A stretch of DNA of 64,000 bases from an uncultured Clostridia bacterium (GTDB taxonomy: Bacteria; Bacillota; Clostridia; Oscillospirales; Acutalibacteraceae), in the NCBI GenBank assembly GCA_937907605.1, contig CALCYI010000034.1:12821-76820 (forward strand), written 5' to 3'. The number at the start of each line of letters is the position of its first letter. The first letter of the stretch is position 1. The position numbers and the translations under genes are program-made. This document shows positions 44,252 through 52,539 of the stretch, one piece after another. The notes beneath the pieces were generated by a model that worked only from the letters and a program-made list of their open reading frames with translations, was not told where the DNA came from and did no database searches.

Positions 44252-45097
44252 TTAAAAATCCGACTTGAATTCATAGCCCTGCTGGCGTATGTCGTCAATC
44301 ACCTTGGGCAAAATATCCGCATTGGTTTTGCTCACGGCGTGAAGGAGCATTATCTCGCCGGGGTGCGTAGACTCGCAGATTTTAGTAAACGCGGCGCTTT
44401 CATCGGGCTGAGCGTTAACGTCCCAGTCCGCATATGCAAAGGACCAGAATACGCTCGTATATCCGAGGCGTTTTAAGAGTGCTAAATTCTGTTCGGAAAA
44501 TTCGCCCTTAGGAAAGCGGAAATAACTCATTGTATAATTAAAGTTATCCTTTATATACCTGTGGAGGAACATTACCTCCTCCTCGGCGGTTTCGTTATCA
44601 AGCTCGTCCATTGAGTAATGATGGTACGAATGATTACCCACTATATGCCCCTCGTCAATCATACGCCTGATAAGGTCGTTGTTATCCTTTGCAAAATCAT
44701 AGGTAACGAAGAAAACCGCCTTGACGTTTTTCTCTTTTAGAGTATCGAGAATTGACGGAGTAAAGCCGTTTTCATACCCCTCGTCGAAGGTGAGAAGTAT
44801 CTCTTTTTTGTCCGACGCAAACCACAGCGCAGAAAGCTCGGCATACTTTTCGTCAAGCCCCTTAGGCTCGTTTGGCTGCTGGTGGTTTTCGATATTCCCC
44901 GGTCCCCATACAATCTTCTTTGACGAGAGTGAATTCATATCCGCGACCGCCTCTGCGGGCGGTACGGTTGTGGCTTCGGTAGTGCCGTCAATATTACTAT
45001 TTGTATTATCAGTCAGCGTTTCGGGTTTATTTAAACTCAACGTACACGCGCTGAGCATACACATACAAAGCACACATATAATCAGTTTTTTAATCAT
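44252..45097 (-). CDS. PdaA-like polysaccharide deacetylase lipoprotein
   Basis: A NodB-homology enzyme exported as a lipoprotein: MIKKLIICVLCMCMLSAC has a lipobox LSAC with cysteine 18. The catalytic domain starts with EILLTFDEGYENGFTPSILDTL, with GHIVGNHSYHHYSM (metal-binding His pair), RFPKGEFSEQNL and EIMLLHAVSKTN. The FDEGYENG form is typical of PdaA-type deacetylases that act on N-acetylmuramic acid in peptidoglycan. Start chosen at ATG 45097, behind GGGAGG; that ribosome site lies in a hairpin's 3' arm. Confidence 0.9.
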   Translation of the reverse strand: MIKKLIICVLCMCMLSACTLSLNKPETLTDNTNSNIDGTTEATTVPPAEAVADMNSLSSKKIVWGPGNIENHQQPNEPKGLDEKYAELSALWFASDKKEILLTFDEGYENGFTPSILDTLKEKNVKAVFFVTYDFAKDNNDLIRRMIDEGHIVGNHSYHHYSMDELDNETAEEEVMFLHRYIKDNFNYTMSYFRFPKGEFSEQNLALLKRLGYTSVFWSFAYADWDVNAQPDESAAFTKICESTHPGEIMLLHAVSKTNADILPKVIDDIRQQGYEFKSDF

Positions 45098-45106
45098 AAT
45101 AAAAAC

Positions 45107-45133
45107 CTCCCGTATCATTATTTGATACGGGAG
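45107..45133 (-). terminator. Hairpin that ends prfB-mgtC and contains the ribosome site of the deacetylase
   Basis: Minus strand CTCCCGTATCA / TGATACGGGAG with AATAA loop, followed by GTTTTTATT and the ATG. It looks like an intrinsic terminator, but its 3' arm also holds the GGGAGG ribosome site for the next gene. Confidence 0.8.
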
Positions 45134-45164
45134 ATAAGATAGTAAAGTAAAATTTTTGAAATAA

Positions 45165-45905
45165 TTATTCGTGCTCGATTTTCCAGCCTGTTGAAATAAT
45201 CCTGTCGCTCTTGCCTACCTTGGTAATAATGCTTTCAATCAGCGCGTCGTTATTGTTCTTTGTGGTTATGTAGGCGCGGATTTTACGGTTATCGTCCTCG
45301 GTATTTACGGTTTCAAGATTATGGAGCAGAGCCTCGGGCTCGTTTTTAATAATGCTCATAATATTTTTACGAACCTCGAGCTCATCCTCTTCAGGACATA
45401 CAACCGTAATCTTATAGATTTCCTCCTCGTAGTTATTTCTGTCGCTTTTGTCATATCTTCTGATTTTATCAATTTTATGGGAAATCGGGTGAAGCACGAG
45501 ATGAAGGAAAACGATTGCGGCGGCAACCATAATAGCATAAATAAGGTTATTAACGCAGCAGAGCATACCGACCGCGGCGCTCGCCCATACGGTAGCGGCG
45601 GTATTAAGTCCCCTTATATTTCCGCCCTCGCGCATTATTACGCCTGCACCGAGGAAACCGATACCCGAAACTATACCCGCTGCGACACGGGTTAAATCAA
45701 CACCGTCGCGGAAGGCAAGATACGAAAATGCGGTAAAGGCAAACGAGCCCATACACACAAGAAGGTTCGTGAGAATACCTGCAGGGTGGCGAGTGTACTG
45801 GCGTTCAAGCCCTATGATAGCTCCGAGTACTGCAGATACGAGCAGGTGTACGGCAAAGCCGCTCAGAGTCGTTACCTCAAGTTCAGTTAATAAATGAATA
45901 ATCAT
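45165..45905 (-). CDS. MgtC/SapB family membrane protein
   Basis: A 246-residue protein. The N-terminal membrane part has LVSAVLGAIIGLERQYTRHPAGILTNLLVCMGSFAF and RVAAGIVSGIGFLGAGVIMREGGNIRGLNTAATVWASAAVGML, both diagnostic of MgtC/SapB. A soluble ACT-like tail follows from about residue 165. MgtC proteins affect magnesium and phosphate homeostasis and F-ATPase; the role here is not known. It begins 2 bp after the prfB stop. Confidence 0.93.
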   Translation of the reverse strand: MIIHLLTELEVTTLSGFAVHLLVSAVLGAIIGLERQYTRHPAGILTNLLVCMGSFAFTAFSYLAFRDGVDLTRVAAGIVSGIGFLGAGVIMREGGNIRGLNTAATVWASAAVGMLCCVNNLIYAIMVAAAIVFLHLVLHPISHKIDKIRRYDKSDRNNYEEEIYKITVVCPEEDELEVRKNIMSIIKNEPEALLHNLETVNTEDDNRKIRAYITTKNNNDALIESIITKVGKSDRIISTGWKIEHE

Positions 45906-45907
45906 TG

Positions 45908-47023
45908 CTATACACTTCCTTCAATACTTTTCATTTTAAGATATGCGTTAATAAAGCCGTCAAGGTCGCCGTCCATAACGGCGGCTATATTACCCATTTC
46001 AAAATTAGTCCTGTGGTCCTTTACCATTGTATACGGCATAAAGACGTAGGAGCGAATCTGGGAACCCCATGCGATTTCCTTCTGGTCGCCCTTAATATCC
46101 TCAATTCTTTCAAGGTTTTCGCGTTCCTTAATCTCTACGAGCTTGGACTTGAGCATACGCATTGCAACCTCGCGGTTCTGGTGCTGAGAGCGCTCAATCT
46201 GACAGGATACGACAATACCCGTCGGAATATGGGTAAGGCGTACCGCCGACGAGGTTTTATTAACCTTCTGACCGCCCGCGCCTGACGCACGGTACACGTC
46301 CATTTTAATATCCTCCTCGCGAATTTCAACGTCAACGTCGTCGTTGATTTCCGGCATAACCTCAAGGGAGGCAAACGAGGTATGGCGCCTGCCCGACGAA
46401 TCAAAGGGAGATACGCGCACTAAGCGGTGAATACCCATTTCGCCGTGAAGATAACCGTAAGCGTTTTCGCCCTCAACGAGAATGGTTGCGCTCTTTATAC
46501 CCGCAACGTCACCCTCAAGGTAATCAAGAGTCGATACCTTGTAGCCGTGGCGCTCGCCCCAGCGGTTATACATACGAAACAGCATCTCAGCCCAGTCCTG
46601 AGCCTCCGTACCGCCCGCGCCCGCGTGGAAGGTTAAAATTGCGTTGTTTGAATCAAACTCGCCGCTGAGCATGGTGGAAAGAGTAAGGGCTTCAACCCTT
46701 TTTTCAATATCGTTCACCGAGGCTTTACAGTCCTCGGCAAGACTTTCGTCCTCCTCCTCGTCGGCAAGCTCTATCATAACGAGCGCGTCGTCAAAATCGT
46801 TTTTAAGGCTTTCGTAGGAATTGACCTTTGCTTTAAGCGCTCCTATTCTCTGCATAACCTTCTGACTGTTTTCCATATCGTCCCAGAAGTCCGGGCGCGC
46901 GCTCTCCTCCTCAAGCGAGGCAATTTCCCGAGTCACGCCTTCTATATTCAGCGCCTCCTTAAGATTCTTAATCGGCTCCTCCGAGCCCATAAGGCGCTGC
47001 TTAAGCTCTTCAAATACTATCAT
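45908..47023 (-). CDS. prfB: Peptide chain release factor 2
   Basis: Releases peptides at UGA and UAA. Seen: RF2 anticodon-like SPF tripeptide in RVSPFDSSGRRHTSFAS and the catalytic GGQ in YRASGAGGQKVNKTSSAVRLTH. Unlike most bacterial prfB genes, the coding frame is continuous from the ATG with no in-frame TGA or +1 shift near codon 25. I used ATG 47023, six bases after GGAG; an ATG at 47035 adds four residues. First gene of prfB-mgtC. Confidence 0.95.
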   Translation of the reverse strand: MIVFEELKQRLMGSEEPIKNLKEALNIEGVTREIASLEEESARPDFWDDMENSQKVMQRIGALKAKVNSYESLKNDFDDALVMIELADEEEDESLAEDCKASVNDIEKRVEALTLSTMLSGEFDSNNAILTFHAGAGGTEAQDWAEMLFRMYNRWGERHGYKVSTLDYLEGDVAGIKSATILVEGENAYGYLHGEMGIHRLVRVSPFDSSGRRHTSFASLEVMPEINDDVDVEIREEDIKMDVYRASGAGGQKVNKTSSAVRLTHIPTGIVVSCQIERSQHQNREVAMRMLKSKLVEIKERENLERIEDIKGDQKEIAWGSQIRSYVFMPYTMVKDHRTNFEMGNIAAVMDGDLDGFINAYLKMKSIEGSV

Positions 47024-47105
47024 ATGCTTCTCCAAGTAAAATTTATCCTAAATATTATATACTATTATTTAGTCTTTTGCAAGTTTTTGAAGGCTTTAAA
47101 AGGTA

Positions 47106-47134
47106 TTGATTTTTCCAGATAATAAATATATAAT
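47106..47134 (+). promoter_or_regulatory. Promoter for the zinc-finger/DUF2628 gene
   Basis: TTGATT, 17 bp, TATAAT, about 34 bp before the ATG at 47168. GGAG precedes the start. Confidence 0.75.
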
Positions 47135-47167
47135 AACAATGATTAACCATATATTTAGGAGAAACAT

Positions 47168-48136
47168 ATGTTTTTATTTGAAAATACGGAATGTCCCGTA
47201 TGCAAGGTGAGGTTTGAAGAGGGCGACGATATAGTAGTATGCCCCGATTGCGGAACGCCCCACCACAGAGCCTGCTGGGCGCTTACGGGGAAATGCGTAA
47301 ACAGCGGACTTCACGCCTCGGGCTACAGCTTTAGAGAGGAAGCTGAGAAAAGAGAAAAGAAGGTACACGAAATTCCCACCTTCTATGTTCCCTCACCCGA
47401 GCAGGCTGAAGCGTCAAGGGAGGAAAAGACCAACGCGGACGCCCCGCCCGCTGAATTCCTTGCGGGGATTAACAGCGAATACAGCAAATCCTCGGAAACC
47501 ATTGAAGGTAAAAGAGTATCGGACATTGCCGCTGCAGTTGTTACGGGTATACCGTACTTTATTAAGCAGTTTAGTGCAAATTCCGACGGCGACAGCAAAG
47601 CTTCATGGAACTGGAGCGCGTTTATTTTCGGCTCGTTTTACTTCTTTTACAGAAAGATGTACCGCATCGGAATTTCGCTGATGTCACTCGTGCTTGCAAT
47701 AATGTTCGCCGCAGATCTTGCGATAGCAAAGCTTGCGCCGAAATTTGTTGCGCTTCTTCAGGAGGCTGTCGCCTTCGCTGCCGACAAGAATACGGAGGCG
47801 TTATATCAGAAATTCACCGAGGCGGCAAATGCTTCGGATTTCAGCAAGGCAACAACGGTATTTTACATTATGCTCGCGGTAATCGCCGTGCTGAGAGTAA
47901 TTGTAGCGCTTTTTGCAAACAGACTTTACAAAAAGCACATTTTCGCTCTTATCGAAAATGTTGACGAGACGGTAAAAAACGGGGCTGATTTCCAAAGCCC
48001 GTTTATCAGCGTAAACGATATGAGCATGAACAGCGAGCAAATGAGGAAGCTCCTCCTCGCAAGGAAGGGCGGAGTAAGTATATTCGCGCCGTTTATGGCG
48101 TTTATGGTAGCATATTTCATCACATATTTCATATAA
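47168..48136 (+). CDS. RING-like zinc-finger plus DUF2628 membrane protein
   Basis: A 322-residue fusion. Residues 8-45 hold a treble-clef/RING-like metal site: CPVC, CPDCGTPHH, C-W and a later C (pattern C-x2-C...C-x2-C-x2-x-H-H-x3-C...C), similar to prokaryotic RING family 1. A variable acidic linker follows. From about residue 145 the DUF2628 block begins (WNWSAFIFGSFYFFYRKMYRIGI), with four or so membrane helices. The finger would face the cytoplasm. Function unknown; gene order with galU and a CPBP protease suggests an envelope-related unit but does not prove it. Confidence 0.85.
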   Translation: MFLFENTECPVCKVRFEEGDDIVVCPDCGTPHHRACWALTGKCVNSGLHASGYSFREEAEKREKKVHEIPTFYVPSPEQAEASREEKTNADAPPAEFLAGINSEYSKSSETIEGKRVSDIAAAVVTGIPYFIKQFSANSDGDSKASWNWSAFIFGSFYFFYRKMYRIGISLMSLVLAIMFAADLAIAKLAPKFVALLQEAVAFAADKNTEALYQKFTEAANASDFSKATTVFYIMLAVIAVLRVIVALFANRLYKKHIFALIENVDETVKNGADFQSPFISVNDMSMNSEQMRKLLLARKGGVSIFAPFMAFMVAYFITYFI

Positions 48137-48148
48137 AGGAGTAGAATT

Positions 48149-49018
48149 ATGAAAATCAGGAAGGCTATTATCCCCGCAGCAGGACTCGGTACGAGAGTTC
48201 TCCCCGCTTCAAAGGCAGTCCCAAAGGAAATGCTCAATATCGTTGATAAGCCCGCAATACAGTACATTGTTGAGGAGGCGTTCGCAAGCGGAATTGAAGA
48301 GGTGCTCATCATCACTAACCGAGGAAAGGGCGCAATAGAGGACCATTTTGACCACGCGTTTGAGCTTGAAACAAAGCTCGCGCTCAATCCCGACAAGGCG
48401 GATATATTAAGCGACGTTGAGGCTCCCGCAAAGCTTGGCAACGTGTACTTCCTTCGCCAGAAGGAGACGGGCGGGCTCGGTCATGCCGTGCTCTGCGCGA
48501 AAAATTTTGTAGGCGACGAGCCGTTCGCTGTGCTCTACGGCGACGACGTAATTATCTCCGACTATCCCGTTACCAAGCAGCTTATCGAGGCTTACGAGAA
48601 ATACGGCAAGGGCGCGGTAGGCGTTAAAGAGGTTGAGGGCGACGCGATAATGAAATACTGCTCGCTACACACAACTCCTTTAGAGGGTAACTGCTACCTC
48701 TGCGACAATATGATAGAAAAGCCGAAGAAAGAGGAAATCATGGGTAATTTTTCCATCCTCGGCAGAGTAGTTATGCCGCCTGAAATTTTCGACATTCTTG
48801 AGCATACTCCGAAGGGCGCGGGCAACGAGCTCCAGCTCACCGACGCAATGAAGGAGCTTGCACAGACGAAGGGCGTTATCGCCGTTGACTACATCGGCAC
48901 TCGCTACGATATGGGCAACAAATTCGGCATTCTCCAGGCAAATATTGAGGTAGGGCTTAAGCACCCCGAGGTTAAGGAGCAGCTTAAGGAATACCTTAAA
49001 AATCTTAAAATCGACTAA
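48149..49018 (+). CDS. galU: UTP-glucose-1-phosphate uridylyltransferase
   Basis: Makes UDP-glucose for envelope glycans. 289 residues. Seen: AAGLGTRVLPASKAVPKEML, the uridine-binding QKETGGLGHAVLCAKNFVGDEPFAVLYGDDVI, and the C-terminal GTRYDMGNKFGILQANIE. AAAGGAGTAG precedes the ATG. Confidence 0.97.
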   Translation: MKIRKAIIPAAGLGTRVLPASKAVPKEMLNIVDKPAIQYIVEEAFASGIEEVLIITNRGKGAIEDHFDHAFELETKLALNPDKADILSDVEAPAKLGNVYFLRQKETGGLGHAVLCAKNFVGDEPFAVLYGDDVIISDYPVTKQLIEAYEKYGKGAVGVKEVEGDAIMKYCSLHTTPLEGNCYLCDNMIEKPKKEEIMGNFSILGRVVMPPEIFDILEHTPKGAGNELQLTDAMKELAQTKGVIAVDYIGTRYDMGNKFGILQANIEVGLKHPEVKEQLKEYLKNLKID

Positions 49019-49030
49019 AAGGATATAACA

Positions 49031-50122
49031 ATGAACCAAAACCAGAATCAACAAAATCCTAACTATTACTATAATGGCGGGTATCCAAACCAGCCCGTGT
49101 ACTACAACCCTAACCTCAACAGACCTCCGATGATAAGCGAGGAAATGCGCAGGCAGATTGAGCTTAGGAACAAGAAGAGAGCGGAGAGAAACTCCCTGAT
49201 TTTTGACGGAGTATGCTTCGGCGCTACAATAATTATCAGCCTGATAATTCAGGTTATCCTTGTACTGCTTTTACAGGGCAGCGGATATTACAGCCTTTTT
49301 GAAACCTCCTGCACTTTTCAAAATGCGTTTAATATTCTCGCGGTACACGTTGCTTCAATGCTTATACCGTACACGATTCTTTACCTTGTACTGAAAAAGA
49401 GATACAAGGGCGACCTTGTCCCCGCAAAGAAGCTTGACAAGGTTCAGCTTTTCGCGTGGGTATCGCTCGGTATGGGGCTCTGCCTCGCTTCAAACTATAT
49501 TACTAACGGCGTAATAGAGCTTTTCAAAATGTGCGGATATGAGCTTACAATGCCCGAATACGAAAAGCCCGACAGTACTCTCGCGGTAATAGTCGTAATC
49601 GTTTCAACGGCAATAATCCCGGGAATCATTGAGGAATACGCCTTCCGTTGCAGCGTGCTCGGCGCGCTCAAGGGACGCGGAAAATTCTTCGCAGTGCTCG
49701 CTTCAAGCATAGTTTTCGGACTCATGCACGGTAACGTAATACAATTCGTTTTTGCATTTCTCGTAGGTCTTGTACTCGGTTATATCACTATAAAGACGGA
49801 CAGCGTAATCCCCGCAATGCTCATACACGGACTTAATAACGGGCTTTCGGTGCTAAGCGACGCGCTGACCTATTATTCGGGCGGTAAGATAGCAAGCTAC
49901 GCTTCCTCCGCCGCGGTAGTAATGTGGTTCGTTCTCTCACTATGGGGACTTGCATATCTTGTTTTAAAAAAGGAGCTTATCGCAAAGAAAGCTCCCAAAG
50001 AGGAAAGAGAGCAGAGTACCCTTTCCTTCGGCGCTAAGCTGCTCTGCCTGCTGCCCGGACTTACAATTCCGCTTATCGTGCTTATCGCAATGACCGCTCA
50101 GACGGTTGTCCCGATTAAATAG
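49031..50122 (+). CDS. CPBP-family intramembrane glutamic protease
   Basis: A 363-residue membrane protein. Residues 1-55 are Asn/Gln/Tyr/Pro-rich and likely disordered, then about eight hydrophobic segments. The CPBP motifs are present: EEYAFR (motif 1, EExxxR), FGLMHGN (motif 2) and MLIHGLNNGL (motif 3, HxxxN). The family includes Rce1-like proteases and bacteriocin self-immunity proteins; no bacteriocin genes are near. It follows galU by 12 bp. Confidence 0.92.
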   Translation: MNQNQNQQNPNYYYNGGYPNQPVYYNPNLNRPPMISEEMRRQIELRNKKRAERNSLIFDGVCFGATIIISLIIQVILVLLLQGSGYYSLFETSCTFQNAFNILAVHVASMLIPYTILYLVLKKRYKGDLVPAKKLDKVQLFAWVSLGMGLCLASNYITNGVIELFKMCGYELTMPEYEKPDSTLAVIVVIVSTAIIPGIIEEYAFRCSVLGALKGRGKFFAVLASSIVFGLMHGNVIQFVFAFLVGLVLGYITIKTDSVIPAMLIHGLNNGLSVLSDALTYYSGGKIASYASSAAVVMWFVLSLWGLAYLVLKKELIAKKAPKEEREQSTLSFGAKLLCLLPGLTIPLIVLIAMTAQTVVPIK

Positions 50123-50125
50123 CAT

Positions 50126-50587
50126 ATGGAAAATAAATATATGCGCGCGGCGATTAACGCCGCAAAGGAATGCGCAAAAGAGGGAGAGGTTCCCGTAGGC
50201 GCCGTCATAGTAAAGAACGGCGAAATAATAGCGACGGGACGAAACCGCAGGGAGAAAAATAAAAACGCCCTGTGCCACGCTGAGCTTGAGGCGATAAACA
50301 AGGCGTGCGAGGCGCTCGGAAGCTGGCGGCTTCAGGGCTGTGATTTATACGTAACGCTTGAGCCGTGTCCTATGTGCGCGGGCGCAATAATTAATTCGAG
50401 AATTAAGACCGTGTATTTCGGCGCGTACGACGACAAGGCGGGCTCGTTCGGCTCAGTCGCGGACTTCAATAGAATACCGTATAACCACAAGCCCGAAATA
50501 CTCGGCGGGATTATGGAAATAGAGTGCAGAAAGCTGCTGAGCGACTTTTTTGAAAGTTTAAGGGAAAGAAATAAGCAGGGTGAATAA
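50126..50587 (+). CDS. tadA: tRNA-specific adenosine deaminase
   Basis: Converts A34 to inosine in tRNA-Arg(ACG). 153 residues with the zinc site HAE (CHAELEAI) and PCPMC (EPCPMCAGAIINSRI), plus the VYFGAYDDKAGSFGS segment that separates TadA from other deaminases. It starts 3 bp after the CPBP stop, so translation is probably coupled. Confidence 0.95.
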   Translation: MENKYMRAAINAAKECAKEGEVPVGAVIVKNGEIIATGRNRREKNKNALCHAELEAINKACEALGSWRLQGCDLYVTLEPCPMCAGAIINSRIKTVYFGAYDDKAGSFGSVADFNRIPYNHKPEILGGIMEIECRKLLSDFFESLRERNKQGE

Positions 50588-50597
50588 TCACCCTGCT
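50574..50597. terminator. Terminator overlapping the tadA stop
   Basis: AGCAGGGTGA-ATAA-TCACCCTGCT, ten-base perfect stem with TATAATTTTA after it; shared with the convergent PRTase-like gene. Confidence 0.8.
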
Positions 50598-50603
50598 ATA
50601 ATT

Positions 50604-51251
50604 TTATCCAAGCATTGAATAGCCGTAGCCGTTTGAGATTGCGTCGACGGGCATACCCTGTCGGCAATAGGGACAGTCGCGCATTGAATACGCCGTATAA
50701 TGCGGTATGTCCTCCTTTGTAAAAATCGAGTTTACGCGAACGCCGTTAATCTCGTCGGCTGCGCTGAACACCGCGGCGATTCCCGCAGTTTCACCGCCGT
50801 AATACTCTATGCTTTCCATAGCGCGCTCTACGGTCTTTCCGCTCGTGATACAGGAAATCAGCACGAGCACCCTTTTATCCTTAATCATACGGATTAAATT
50901 ATCCCTGAAAATAAGGTTTCCCGAGGAGTCGTATTCGCTGCCGATAACGAAAACCGTACCGCTCGGATTAGGGCGGAACATATTAGGCCGTGCAAGCTCG
51001 TGGGCAAGATACGCACCGAGGGTCTGTGTTTCATAAAGGCAGAGCACGGTATCAACCTGAACGGCATTAGAGTTATAATATTCCGAAAGCAGCATAGCGG
51101 CGTCAACGGAAACGTTGTGATTATGCTTGATATCCGAAGTACCTATATAATAGTTAATATGGTTATTGGCAGATACGAAATGACCCGGCATAATGTGTAT
51201 AAATACCCTGTCGTTACGGCTGCTTGTCAAAGTATAGATTGTATTATTCAT
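50604..51251 (-). CDS. Phosphoribosyltransferase-like protein (type I PRTase fold)
   Basis: A 215-residue protein with the PRTase layout: a hood region, then VDTVLCLYETQTLGAYLAHEL near residue 80 and RVLVLISCITSGKTVERAMESIEYYGG near 143. The latter has the shape of the PRPP loop, but the usual acidic pair (DDVITTG) is replaced by S-C, giving ISCITSGKT. Similar orotate-PRTase-like proteins of unknown substrate exist in Clostridia. The C-terminus has a CxxC (DCPYCRQG) that could bind metal. It may act as a regulator or non-canonical PRTase. Confidence 0.7.
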   Translation of the reverse strand: MNNTIYTLTSSRNDRVFIHIMPGHFVSANNHINYYIGTSDIKHNHNVSVDAAMLLSEYYNSNAVQVDTVLCLYETQTLGAYLAHELARPNMFRPNPSGTVFVIGSEYDSSGNLIFRDNLIRMIKDKRVLVLISCITSGKTVERAMESIEYYGGETAGIAAVFSAADEINGVRVNSIFTKEDIPHYTAYSMRDCPYCRQGMPVDAISNGYGYSMLG

Positions 51252-51292
51252 AAAATCACTCCTGAGTCTATTTTACTATATACAATAATAAT

Positions 51293-51320
51293 TTGCAATA
51301 TTTTTAAATTATGGTATAAT
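51293..51320 (+). promoter_or_regulatory. Promoter for the HAD-NUDIX/cysteine desulfurase/thiI operon
   Basis: TTGCAA, 16 bp, TATAAT; GGAGGAAAAAGG precedes the ATG at 51355. Confidence 0.72.
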
Positions 51321-51354
51321 GATATTCGTATAATTCTGCTTTGGAGGAAAAAGG

Positions 51355-52539
51355 ATGTATAAAGCGGTTATATTTGATTTTGACGGAACGGTATGCGATA
51401 CGGGCGAAGGTATCTTCAACAGCACGAGATACGCGCTCCAAAGCTTCGGCTACAAGATTGACGAAAACGAGGATTTATCCTTTATGATAGGACCTCCGCT
51501 TTTGATTGCGTTTCAGGAGCATTACGGCGCAAGCGCCGCCGAGGCTGAGGAGCTCGTAAGAAAATACCGCGAAAGATATACCAATATCGGCTTATACGAA
51601 TGTGAGCTTTACGGCGGCATCCCTGAACTGTTCGAGGCACTGAAAAGAGATGGCTGCGCGCTTGCAATCGCCTCCTCAAAGCCGAAGCTTTATATCGAGC
51701 AGCTGCTTGATAAATTCAACATAAGAAAATACTTTGACTCCGTTTGCGGCGTTGACTTTCAGGTTGACTGCGAGCCTAAGCCGCAAATAGTCGCGCGCTG
51801 TATCGAGGAGCTCGGGGTTGATAAGAGCGAGGCGCTCATAGTCGGCGACCGTTCCTATGACATAGAGGGCGCTTCTGCTAACGGAATTGACAGCGCGGGC
51901 GCGCTCTGGGGCTACGGAACCAAGTTCGAGTTCATCGAGAGCGGCGCGACCTTTATCGCAGAAAAGCCCGAGGATATTGAAGCAATAGCGCTCGGACTCT
52001 ACGAACAGACCGAGTCGGTAAACGGTATTTACAGCGGCAGGATTATCACGGTACACAACGACGAGGTAATGCTCTGCAACAGGAAAACCGCCGAGCGCGA
52101 ATGCGTTGACCACCCGGGAGGAGTGGCGGTAATAGGCATAACCGACGAGGACGAAATTCTGCTTGTAAGGCAGTTCCGCTATCCGTACAAGGAAACAATT
52201 TACGAAATTCCCGCGGGCAAGGTTGAAAAGGGCGAGGACCCGTACGATACGGGAATAAGAGAATTCAAGGAGGAGTGCGGCGCAACGGCTGACGAATACT
52301 TCTCCCTCGGTGAAATCTACCCGAGCCCCGGCTACACAAACGAGATAATACGCCTTTGGGGCGCAAGAGGAATTCACTTTGAGGAGCAGGAGCTCGACGA
52401 CGACGAATTCCTTGAAATCCACAAAATGAAGTACGACGTGCTTATGGACAAAATCATGAGCGGCGAAATCAAGGACGCAAAGACCGTCGCCGCAGCATTT
52501 AAGCTAAAGGAATATTTAAAGAGAAATGATATATCTTGA
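51355..52539 (+). CDS. HAD phosphatase-NUDIX hydrolase fusion
   Basis: One 394-residue chain with two hydrolase domains. Residues 1-212 are a HAD phosphatase of the phosphoglycolate-phosphatase type: VIFDFDGTVCDTGEGI, IASSKPKLYIEQLL, and VGDRSYDIEGASANGI. Residues 220-394 are an ADP-ribose pyrophosphatase-like NUDIX domain with a complete Nudix box (GKVEKGEDPYDTGIREFKEECG) and YPSPGYTNEII after it. The pair could split a nucleotide-sugar diphosphate and then dephosphorylate a product; that coupling is inference. The stop overlaps the next gene's start by 14 bp. Confidence 0.93.
   Translation: MYKAVIFDFDGTVCDTGEGIFNSTRYALQSFGYKIDENEDLSFMIGPPLLIAFQEHYGASAAEAEELVRKYRERYTNIGLYECELYGGIPELFEALKRDGCALAIASSKPKLYIEQLLDKFNIRKYFDSVCGVDFQVDCEPKPQIVARCIEELGVDKSEALIVGDRSYDIEGASANGIDSAGALWGYGTKFEFIESGATFIAEKPEDIEAIALGLYEQTESVNGIYSGRIITVHNDEVMLCNRKTAERECVDHPGGVAVIGITDEDEILLVRQFRYPYKETIYEIPAGKVEKGEDPYDTGIREFKEECGATADEYFSLGEIYPSPGYTNEIIRLWGARGIHFEEQELDDDEFLEIHKMKYDVLMDKIMSGEIKDAKTVAAAFKLKEYLKRNDIS

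Noticed and set aside
51676..52422. Minus-strand frame of 248 codons opposite the HAD-NUDIX gene
   Set aside because: It lacks family motifs, while the plus-strand frame has complete HAD and Nudix motifs.
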